In this document: positions 1 to 5,186 of the stretch, in pieces | Numbering within the stretch: the first letter of the stretch is position 1 | How the letters are laid out: every line of letters begins with the position of its first letter | From: Prolixibacteraceae bacterium | GTDB taxonomy: Bacteria; Bacteroidota; Bacteroidia; Bacteroidales; Prolixibacteraceae | NCBI GenBank assembly: GCA_016930735.1 | Contig: JAFGGF010000402.1 | Coordinates: 1 to 5,583, forward strand | Length of the DNA: 5,583 bases | Direction: 5' to 3' | The notes under the pieces: model-generated | Seen by the model: the letters and a program-made list of their open reading frames with translations, nothing else | Databases searched by the model: none | What the model was told of the DNA's origin: nothing | Translations under genes and position numbers: made by a program

Positions 1-87
1 GAAGATGGTAAACGATATCAGTTAAAAACTATTAAAAATACTTCGGGGACAGTATTGCCTACACTTGGTATTATTGTTGAATTTTAA
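1..87 (+). CDS. C-terminal end of an outer-membrane beta-barrel protein (possibly TonB-dependent receptor), 5' part outside the window
   Basis: The plus strand is open from the first base to a TAA at 85-87, giving 28 residues that end in PTLGIIVEF. What is seen is an alternating polar/hydrophobic final strand with a terminal phenylalanine, the usual C-terminal signature that the BAM complex recognises on outer-membrane barrels. The form 'tLGiiveF' is common at the ends of Bacteroidota TonB-dependent receptors and related barrels; that link is from family knowledge. Only one or two strands are visible, so the substrate and exact family cannot be given. The gene is convergent with the glycoside hydrolase gene and is not part of its operon. 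An unrelated small porin-like barrel remains possible. Confidence 0.55.
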   Translation, partial: EDGKRYQLKTIKNTSGTVLPTLGIIVEF

Positions 88-489
88 ATAAAAACTTGAA
101 AGAAAAATTAACCTTTTTCATTAAAAACATGGAATAGGGAATAAGAAATCAGGAAATATTGGTTCAATTTATATGGATTTCAACGACACTTATCTTTTCG
201 ACCTCATTGTTTAACATTATTGTCTTTTAAATTTTAATATAGGATTCTTATTTAGTTTATTTGCTTATTCAAATCCGATAAACATAAAATGCTTTTATTA
301 TCCCCTTAATTTTACCGTTTTTTTGAATGAGCAGCAGGTTTTAACAATTGATTTTATTGTCATTCAAAATCTATATAGAAATATATATTCAATTGGCTCA
401 AAACAAAATCATTTATCTGTCAGGTTCCAAGGAAAATAAAACTTGACAATCTGATTATTAGAAACAGTTAAATTCTAGATAATTCAGTT
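88..489. other. AT-rich convergent intergenic spacer with no recognisable gene
   Basis: This 402-nt stretch separates the stop of the plus-strand barrel gene from the stop of the minus-strand glycoside hydrolase gene. Stop codons are frequent in the frames I read, and I found no credible coding region or structured RNA. It holds a weak GAAAAA/TTTTTC inverted repeat at 102-119, a perfect 10-bp inverted repeat at 321-330/360-369, and two short self-complementary decamers at 370-379 and 380-389. No hairpin followed by a clean U-run is present for either flanking gene, so how the two convergent transcripts end is not evident. Confidence 0.6.
321..369. repeat. 10-bp perfect inverted repeat with 29-nt loop
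   Basis: TTTTGAATGA (321-330) is the exact reverse complement of TCATTCAAAA (360-369). The loop contains a second possible pairing, ACAAT (344-348) with ATTGT (356-360), which competes with the outer stem for its last base. The palindromes TCTATATAGA (370-379) and AATATATATT (380-389) follow directly. It lies between two convergent genes, so a bidirectional transcription end is the first guess. The stem is AT-rich and no U-run follows on either strand, so this is weak as an intrinsic terminator. A protein-binding site is the alternative. Confidence 0.4.
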
Positions 490-3279
490 CTATTTAATAA
501 GTAATGTCAAATCAATTGGGTACCGGCCTGAATTTTTACCATATACAGAAAGCCCTCCGCGGTTATTTGTTGCTTCGTCAACATAAAGCCTGATAATAAC
601 TTTACCTGTTTCCAGGGCCGATTTTTTTGATGTTTCATCCAGTTCGGATTTAACAAGGTAACCATACGATCCGGCTTCGTCAAGCAGCCAGGGTTTTGAG
701 TGGTCATCGCTTCCCCATTCCCAGCCGGGGTCCTGGTTCATCCACGAAAGAATACCCCTGTGGTCGGCCGGGTCATCCTTTAATTCTACTTCGGCAATTA
801 ATTGTTCGTTAGCAGTGATTCTGACCAATGAGCCATGTAATTTTTCATCAGTCTGCGGGTAACTGTTTTTACCATAACCCGGGTCTGTACCTTTTTCAGA
901 AACTACAGTCATGCCTATCCTTTCAGCCTCTCCTTCCTCTAGGTATTTCCCTTGCGGATACCTTGAAGCCAGTTCTGCCCTGAATTCAATGCTATTGACT
1001 TCTTCAGGATTTAAACCGGGAGGTAAATTAAATTCGTATTCAAAAAAACCAGATCCCATTCCCCATATTTTCTGTCCGTTTTGTGGTGCAAGGTATTTAA
1101 TGCTCCAGGAAGCATTCGTAAATTCGGATGGTGTCTTTGTAACGATATCTGCTGGTTTATTTTCTGAAAATATTTTAAAAGGGATGAAGTTGCGCTGGAT
1201 AATTTCGCCATTTTGATTTTTCAGTGAAGTGGCAAAAATCATCACAGCATTTTTATCCGGAATATTGAAAACAGCAGGCGATGTTTCAACAAAAGTGAAA
1301 GGTTCAGCCTTCGCTTCAGCCTCACCTTTGGTAACTTCGAATTTATCTCCGGTTTCGTCCCATCCATAAACAGAATATTCAATATTCAGATTTTCAGGAA
1401 TATTATATGTTACAGCACTAATTCCCAAAGGAATTTTTACCTGAGTGCCACCTTTGTATTTATGGAAGAAATCGTCACCGGCTACTACATACAGGTCGTT
1501 ATGAAAATCGGACATAGACATTCCCTGGCAAAGTTCGTCAAGCCCAAATATTTTCTCCGACCTGTCGAAGCGGCAATAGCCGTTCCACTCATTAATTACA
1601 TCATGAAATTCAGTAAAAAGGAATCCTGCTATTTTGGGGCGTTTACGAAATTCATTCATCATAATGTGGTATTCCCAGGTCAGGTCGATATCGCCTGTAC
1701 TGCCATTGTAGCCCCATACAGCCCCGCATTCTGAGTTAAACATCGGTTCATTGCCCTGTTTGTTCCCATTAATGTAATTATTGGTTGATCCCGGATAAGT
1801 ATTTTTTACCATTTCAGTCAGGAATCCTGCCCAGTGCCTTGCCGGGGCGTAACAATGCCATGTGTTGATATCGGTAATAACATGGTCCCAGTTACAGGGA
1901 GAGTTATCTTCTACCAAACGTGTAGGGTCCAGTTCTTTTGCTTTGTAATACCAGCTTTTTACCCATTCCTGGGTTTCCGGGGTATATGAACGGTGCCCTT
2001 CATTGTCTGTACTGAAAAGCCCCCAGGTTTCATTAAACAACACCCAGGAAAATATACAAGGATGGTTGTAATCCCTTTCCAGTTCATTTTCGGCAGTATA
2101 TTCCCAGTTTGTTTTGGCAGTATCGGTAGGCTCACCCCAGAAATTAGGCACGTCTTCCATTATCAGTAGACCCAGTTTGTCGGCCCAATATAATTTGCGT
2201 GGAATTTCTGCCTTGATGTGAATCCGTAATCCATTCAACCCCAGTTTTTTAGCCCTTTGGATTTCTTCTTTCATAAAATTATCGGAAGGGAAGGTGTAAA
2301 GACCTTCGGGATGATAACTTTGATCCAGTGTCAATTTCACATAGATTGGTTCGTTGTTCAGGGCTACGTATTGGAAATTTTTCCCTTCAATTGGAATAGC
2401 AGAAATTTTCCTCATTCCGAAATAGGTAGAAACTTCATCGGAAAATCCTGTCCCTTTTACAATAGCCTTTACTTCATACAGATAAGGATTGTTTATACTC
2501 CAAAGTTTCATGTTCTCAACTGGGAATGTAAATTCACCCTCCCTTTCCCCCGGATTTATAATTCCTTTCTTATCCAGTTCTCCATCTTTACCAAGAAGGC
2601 TGAATTCAGCAGCCTGATTTACTATCGCATTTAATTTAACTTTTACATTTATTTCTTTTTTGTCAATGTCGGGGGTGAATTTTATGGCTGAAATAAAATT
2701 CCGGTCTCTGCCTTCGAGGTAAACAGTTTGCCAGATTCCTTTTGCATTTCCGTAATATTGTTTGCCTGACGGGCGGTCATCCAGTTCTTCATCTTCAACA
2801 CGGATACACAATTCATTTTTGCCTTCTTTTAAAAATTCGGAAATATTAAAATCGAAGGGAGTATATCCACCTTTGTGCTCTCCCACATATTGGTTGTTTA
2901 CCCACACTTTGGTTAGAAAATCAGAGGCTCCGATAACCAACCATGTATTTTTGTTTTCCCGGTTTTTCAGATCGTTAATTCTGAATGTCCTGTAATACCA
3001 TCCAATATTTACATGCGGTTCCTGAATCCGGCTTAACGGGCTTGCCCATGAAAAAGGCACCAGAATTTCCTTATCGAAAAATTCCCCGTTGTTTTGCCAG
3101 TTTTCAGCTTCACCCAAATTGGCTGTATCGGAAGCAAAATTCCAAAGTCCGTTCAGGTTCATCCAGTCGGCCCGTTCAAAGTCCGGCCTGGGATGTTCAG
3201 GAAGGGGAATTTCAATATTTTTTTGCTGACATGATATAAAAAAAATGAAAAGAAAAATTATATAAAAATACGGTTTCAT
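490..3279 (-). CDS. Glycoside hydrolase family 2 lipoprotein (beta-galactosidase/beta-glucuronidase-like)
   Basis: The 929-residue product is an exported retaining exo-glycosidase of family GH2. Residues 1-16 are a hydrophobic signal and Cys17 (context FFISC) is a likely lipobox cysteine, so the enzyme should be membrane-anchored in the periplasm or on the surface. In order: sugar-binding jelly-roll (about 30-190, with GWYYRTF and GIWQTVYLEG), Ig-like sandwich (about 195-295), TIM barrel (about 300-600), and a C-terminal extension (about 610-929) whose last 200 residues look like a further beta-sandwich. Glu417 in SWVLFNE is the predicted acid/base and Glu517 in FNSECGA the predicted nucleophile. 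The usual 'SHYP' segment is replaced by RIHIKAEIP (352-360). The NxKG motif of classical beta-glucuronidases is not evident, so that activity is doubtful; galactosidase or another exo-activity is open. It starts 12 nt after the HAD gene, with no Shine-Dalgarno, which suggests one operon and translational coupling. Confidence 0.9.
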   Translation of the reverse strand: MKPYFYIIFLFIFFISCQQKNIEIPLPEHPRPDFERADWMNLNGLWNFASDTANLGEAENWQNNGEFFDKEILVPFSWASPLSRIQEPHVNIGWYYRTFRINDLKNRENKNTWLVIGASDFLTKVWVNNQYVGEHKGGYTPFDFNISEFLKEGKNELCIRVEDEELDDRPSGKQYYGNAKGIWQTVYLEGRDRNFISAIKFTPDIDKKEINVKVKLNAIVNQAAEFSLLGKDGELDKKGIINPGEREGEFTFPVENMKLWSINNPYLYEVKAIVKGTGFSDEVSTYFGMRKISAIPIEGKNFQYVALNNEPIYVKLTLDQSYHPEGLYTFPSDNFMKEEIQRAKKLGLNGLRIHIKAEIPRKLYWADKLGLLIMEDVPNFWGEPTDTAKTNWEYTAENELERDYNHPCIFSWVLFNETWGLFSTDNEGHRSYTPETQEWVKSWYYKAKELDPTRLVEDNSPCNWDHVITDINTWHCYAPARHWAGFLTEMVKNTYPGSTNNYINGNKQGNEPMFNSECGAVWGYNGSTGDIDLTWEYHIMMNEFRKRPKIAGFLFTEFHDVINEWNGYCRFDRSEKIFGLDELCQGMSMSDFHNDLYVVAGDDFFHKYKGGTQVKIPLGISAVTYNIPENLNIEYSVYGWDETGDKFEVTKGEAEAKAEPFTFVETSPAVFNIPDKNAVMIFATSLKNQNGEIIQRNFIPFKIFSENKPADIVTKTPSEFTNASWSIKYLAPQNGQKIWGMGSGFFEYEFNLPPGLNPEEVNSIEFRAELASRYPQGKYLEEGEAERIGMTVVSEKGTDPGYGKNSYPQTDEKLHGSLVRITANEQLIAEVELKDDPADHRGILSWMNQDPGWEWGSDDHSKPWLLDEAGSYGYLVKSELDETSKKSALETGKVIIRLYVDEATNNRGGLSVYGKNSGRYPIDLTLLIK

Positions 3280-3291
3280 GAGTAGTTTAAT

Positions 3292-3942
3292 TTATAGTTT
3301 AAGTCGAATAAAATTAGTGGAAATATTGCTATAATCGTTTATAATGTTATGGTAATATTTATGTTCTGAAGCGTTTAATGAAGTTGTAACAGCAATAACT
3401 TTGCAGCCTGCATCGAAAGCAGCTTTGGTACCGGCAAGACTGTCTTCAAAAACCACACAATCTGAAGGTTCCCTTTTTAAAAGGGCAGAGGCTTTTAAAA
3501 ATATTTCAGGATCGGGCTTTCCCTTAACAACCATGGTATCGTCAACGATGACTGAAAAATATTCTTTAATGTTTAATCCTGATAATACAAGATTAACATT
3601 TCCGGGAGGGGCTGAAGTTGCCAATGCAATTTGAATATTGTTTTCTTTCAGATCTTTTAAAAAAGGAATAAGCCCATTAACCGGCTTCATTTCTTCCTGA
3701 TAGATTTTTCTGTAGATAATTTCTTTTTCTTCACTCAGAGTGGCTACCTCAGATGTAGTAAATTTTCTTCCAAATAGTTCAGGCAAAACCTGTTGATTTG
3801 TTTTCCCGAAAAATACGGTATTAAATATTTGATCAGAAAACGGGACTTTATATAAATTACAAAATTCACCCCAGGCTTTTTTATGAAATTCTGCATTGTC
3901 AACGATGGTTCCATCAAGGTCGAAAATTACGGCAAATGGCAT
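3292..3942 (-). CDS. HAD-superfamily hydrolase, beta-phosphoglucomutase-like
   Basis: This 216-residue cytoplasmic protein has the subfamily I HAD fold with an alpha-helical cap. Counting from ATG at 3942: motif I is DLDGT (Asp8 nucleophile, Asp10 acid/base), motif II is ATSAP (Thr109/Ser110), motif III is Lys142 in KGKPDPE, motif IV is FEDS (Glu166, Asp167). Length and spacing agree with Lactococcus beta-phosphoglucomutase (Asp8, Asp10, Ser114, Lys145, Glu169, Asp170, about 221 residues, from memory), and the cap-entry stretch AEFHKKAW with His20 resembles that enzyme. Against a firm call, the mutase substrate-loop Arg is replaced by a GKTN segment and position 16 is Asn rather than Thr. A sugar-phosphate phosphatase is therefore possible. 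A TTG codon at 3960 would add six residues, but it lies within the likely -7 box and precedes the DxD motif unhelpfully, so I chose ATG. It is first gene of an operon with the GH2 enzyme. Confidence 0.85.
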   Translation of the reverse strand: MPFAVIFDLDGTIVDNAEFHKKAWGEFCNLYKVPFSDQIFNTVFFGKTNQQVLPELFGRKFTTSEVATLSEEKEIIYRKIYQEEMKPVNGLIPFLKDLKENNIQIALATSAPPGNVNLVLSGLNIKEYFSVIVDDTMVVKGKPDPEIFLKASALLKREPSDCVVFEDSLAGTKAAFDAGCKVIAVTTSLNASEHKYYHNIINDYSNISTNFIRLKL

Positions 3943-3957
3943 ATTGTATTTTTTACA

Positions 3958-3965
3958 CAAATGTA
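3958..3965 (-). promoter_or_regulatory. Putative Bacteroidota -7 box for the HAD/GH2 operon
   Basis: On the minus strand this reads TACATTTG, an exact match to the TAnnTTTG -7 element of the Bacteroidota primary sigma factor. It lies 15 nt before the ATG at 3942, so transcription would start only about 8-10 nt upstream of the gene, giving a nearly leaderless mRNA. No convincing TTG/TTTG -33 element is found 17-23 nt upstream. Support comes from position just after the preceding gene's terminator and from the identical 13-mer at the other promoter (5015-5027). Confidence 0.45.
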
Positions 3966-3999
3966 GAAATTACATTTTAATAGATTAGATTAAAATAAA

Positions 4000-4025
4000 A
4001 AACCACCTCAAATTCGAGGTGGTTT
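4000..4025 (-). terminator. Rho-independent terminator after the carboxypeptidase-regulatory-like gene
   Basis: Minus strand: perfect 10-bp stem AAACCACCTC / GAGGTGGTTT around a 6-nt loop, then TTTTATTTTA. It starts about 21 nt beyond the stop codon of the gene ending at 4047. It separates that gene from the HAD/GH2 operon, implying that the operon has its own promoter. Confidence 0.88.
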
Positions 4026-4046
4026 ATATCTGTTATTTAAAGATTT

Positions 4047-4400
4047 TTATTTTACTGGTTCAAGCTTGATTTTTACAGGTTCGGAATACAGTTCAACCTT
4101 TTGCTTTTCGATGGTTGTTTTTTCATACGAAATATAATTTACAATGATGTTGTATTCACCAGACCTTATATTTTCAAATTGAAAATTTCCGTCCAAATCA
4201 GTATATGTTTTTGCATCGGTTCCTTCCAATTGAACTTCAACGCCAACGAGAGTTTCGCCAGTGTAATAATCGCTAACATTTCCGGTTACATAAACAATAT
4301 CATAATCGGCTTTTTCTGCTTTTTCTTTTTTATCCTTTTCTGTTGCAGAAAGAGCTAATGCAAACAAAATAAATGCGAATAAAAATGTTAATTTTCTCAT
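4047..4400 (-). CDS. Exported single-domain carboxypeptidase-regulatory-like (CarboxypepD_reg-like) protein
   Basis: The 117-residue product has a clear signal peptide (1-19, hydrophobic core LFAFILFALALSA). A charged linker rich in Lys/Glu (21-31) follows, then one compact beta-sandwich domain (about 35-117). The pattern VTGNV..TGETLVGVEVQLEGT, then TYTDLDGNFQFENI, then GEYNIIVNYISYE is the hallmark of the carboxypeptidase-regulatory-like domain found at the N-terminus of Bacteroidota TonB-dependent receptors. Here it stands alone, with no plug or barrel, and both ends look intact, so it is not an obvious truncation. Its role is unknown; binding a cell-envelope partner is a guess. No Shine-Dalgarno sequence precedes the ATG. 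A terminator lies on each side, so it is probably transcribed alone or by read-through. Confidence 0.85.
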   Translation of the reverse strand: MRKLTFLFAFILFALALSATEKDKKEKAEKADYDIVYVTGNVSDYYTGETLVGVEVQLEGTDAKTYTDLDGNFQFENIRSGEYNIIVNYISYEKTTIEKQKVELYSEPVKIKLEPVK

Positions 4401-4403
4401 TTA

Positions 4404-4427
4404 TGCTGAACCAAATATTATTCAGCA
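4404..4427 (-). repeat. 7-bp inverted repeat just upstream of the ATG at 4400
   Basis: TGCTGAA (4404-4410) pairs perfectly with TTCAGCA (4421-4427) around a 10-nt loop, ending 3 nt before the start codon. The minus-strand loop holds TAATATTTG, close to but not a match for the TAnnTTTG -7 box (one extra base). It could be an operator, a leader hairpin or chance. Confidence 0.3.
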
Positions 4428-4437
4428 ACAAAACTAA

Positions 4438-4460
4438 AACCCGGGCATTAAACCCGGGTT
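4438..4460 (-). terminator. Rho-independent terminator after the MORN-like repeat gene
   Basis: Minus strand: 8-bp GC-rich stem AACCCGGG / CCCGGGTT with a 7-nt loop, followed by a T-rich stretch (TTTAGTTTTG). It lies about 40 nt beyond the stop of the gene ending at 4500. The plus strand has only A-runs after the stem, so termination is expected on the minus strand. Confidence 0.8.
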
Positions 4461-4499
4461 AAAAAAATATTACAGTTTGATTAATTATTTTTCAGAATT

Positions 4500-4967
4500 T
4501 CATACACCGGAATAGTTTCTTTCCTGTGTTACCTCACCTGCTTCATTATAGTTCTTCCAGGTTCCGGTTTTTTCTCCTTCGGTATAACTTAGTTCATACA
4601 TTAATTGGCCTTTGTCATTCCAGATATACCACTTGCCATGTTTTTTGCCTTCTTTGTAACCTGCTTCGGCAACTTTTATACCCTTGATATTATAAGTCAA
4701 CCAAATTCCGTTCATTTCATTGTTTTTATACGAACGGATTTCGTTTAATTTCCCGTTTTCAAAATAAATTCTGCATTCACCATCTTTTTCACCATCAATA
4801 AAGTTGGATTGCATTTTAATTTTACCGTTATCGTGGTAGGTAATATATTCTCCTGAATAAAGAATATCGCCGGAATAATATAAACCACCCTTTTCGGTTA
4901 ATGCCTGGGCATTTAGACTTGGTAAAATACCAAAAATTATTCCTAAAAATATAATCAGTGTTTTCAT
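4500..4967 (-). CDS. Secreted MORN/YwqK-type repeat protein with five 24-residue repeats
   Basis: The 155-residue product has a signal peptide (about 1-21, ending SLNAQA) followed by five tandem repeats of exactly 24 residues starting at Gly39, Gly63, Gly87, Gly111 and Gly135 (the last cut to 21). The pattern is G-x-W/Y-x-x-Y-x-x-x-G-x-x-x-x-x-x-x-Y-x-x-G-E/K-K-x, as in G-K-W-Y-I-W-N-D-K-G and G-T-W-K-N-Y-N-E-A-G. This matches the MORN-variant (YwqK antitoxin-like) beta-hairpin repeats that are common in exported Bacteroidota proteins. The 'antitoxin' name comes from Bacillus YwqK, and with a signal peptide here that function is not implied. The role is unknown; a binding scaffold in the envelope is inference. 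The gene has its own promoter, strong ribosome site and terminator, so it appears monocistronic. Confidence 0.85.
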   Translation of the reverse strand: MKTLIIFLGIIFGILPSLNAQALTEKGGLYYSGDILYSGEYITYHDNGKIKMQSNFIDGEKDGECRIYFENGKLNEIRSYKNNEMNGIWLTYNIKGIKVAEAGYKEGKKHGKWYIWNDKGQLMYELSYTEGEKTGTWKNYNEAGEVTQERNYSGV

Positions 4968-4972
4968 AGCGC

Positions 4973-4979
4973 CCTCCTT
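4973..4979 (-). promoter_or_regulatory. Strong Shine-Dalgarno sequence AAGGAGG
   Basis: Minus strand AAGGAGG, 5 nt before the ATG at 4967, a full match to the 16S rRNA tail. It supports the chosen start. The other three complete genes in this window have no such sequence, which is the norm for Bacteroidota, so this site stands out. Confidence 0.85.
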
Positions 4980-4989
4980 TTTTAAATAT

Positions 4990-5042
4990 TTATTACAAAA
5001 ATATTACAAAACTGTTACACAAATGTAATATTTTTGTAATAA
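4990..5042. repeat. 19-bp perfect inverted repeat with 11-bp-phased TTACA units (putative operator)
   Basis: TTATTACAAAAATATTACA (4990-5008) is the exact reverse complement of 5024-5042, around a 15-nt centre. TTACA occurs at 4993, 5004 and 5015 and its inverse TGTAA at 5024 and 5035, each step 11 bp, about one helical turn. TTACA-N4-TGTAA (5015-5028) forms a small palindrome over the -7 box. The expected transcript starts inside the centre and carries only the left arm, so the full stem cannot form in that mRNA; a DNA-level role such as repressor or activator binding fits better. The low complexity of the sequence is a caution. Confidence 0.6.
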
Positions 5043-5050
5043 TAATGCAA
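5020..5050 (-). promoter_or_regulatory. Bacteroidota-type promoter for the MORN-like repeat gene
   Basis: Minus strand: TTG (5048-5050), a 20-nt spacer, then TACATTTG (5020-5027), matching the TTG-N17-23-TAnnTTTG promoter known from Bacteroidota primary sigma factors. The predicted start lies near 5012-5015, giving a leader of about 45-48 nt before the ATG at 4967 that includes the Shine-Dalgarno sequence. The -7 box overlaps the edge of the large inverted repeat. Confidence 0.7.
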
Positions 5051-5094
5051 GCATTTATTGAAAAAACACTTGGCTATTTTAATTTTATAGTTGT

Positions 5095-5129
5095 AAAAAA
5101 AGCGAAACCCCGGATTTCTCCGAGGTTTC
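5095..5129 (-). terminator. Rho-independent terminator of the T9SS cargo gene
   Basis: Minus strand: stem GAAACCTCGG (5129-5120) with CCGGGGTTTC (5113-5104), 10 pairs in RNA including one U-G wobble, and a 6-nt loop. It is followed after two bases by seven T (5101-5095). It lies about 60 nt beyond the stop of the gene ending at 5187. Confidence 0.88.
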
Positions 5130-5131
5130 TG

Positions 5132-5149
5132 GGTTGGTTAGAACCAACC
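5132..5149 (-). repeat. Second hairpin in tandem with the terminator
   Basis: GGTTGGTT (5132-5139) and AACCAACC (5142-5149) form a perfect 8-bp inverted repeat with a 2-base centre (7 pairs with a 4-nt loop in RNA). It lies just upstream, on the minus strand, of the terminator stem, with two bases between them. It has no U-run of its own; 3'-end protection or help in termination is possible. Confidence 0.6.
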
Positions 5150-5186
5150 TTGATCAAACACTGCAATAGAACTTATTGCTTATTTC

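Noticed and set aside
173..214. Short plus-strand frame (13 codons from ATG, about 29 if extended upstream) in the spacer
   Set aside because: Too short, with no ribosome site and no recognisable sequence. It could be a relic but nothing supports it.
911..1216. Plus-strand open frame of 101 codons inside the GH2 gene
   Set aside because: It is antisense to a well-supported GH2 coding region, has no ribosome site or recognisable domain, and its composition follows from the opposite strand.
2257..2634. Plus-strand open frame of 125 codons
   Set aside because: It lies wholly antisense within the conserved GH2 Ig-like and TIM-barrel segments, with no known motif.
3943..3960. TTG start that would lengthen the HAD protein by six residues
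   Set aside because: The ATG at 3942 places the catalytic Asp at position 8 as in related mutases, and the TTG overlaps the predicted -7 box.
4463..4474. AAAAATATTACA copy matching 4997-5008, as a possible further operator unit
   Set aside because: It lies downstream of the MORN-like gene in low-complexity AT-rich sequence, without phased partners; chance is sufficient.
4500..4967. Toxin-antitoxin system reading based on the YwqK 'antitoxin' family name
   Set aside because: The protein has a signal peptide, and no toxin gene adjoins it; the neighbours are a separately terminated envelope protein and a T9SS cargo gene.
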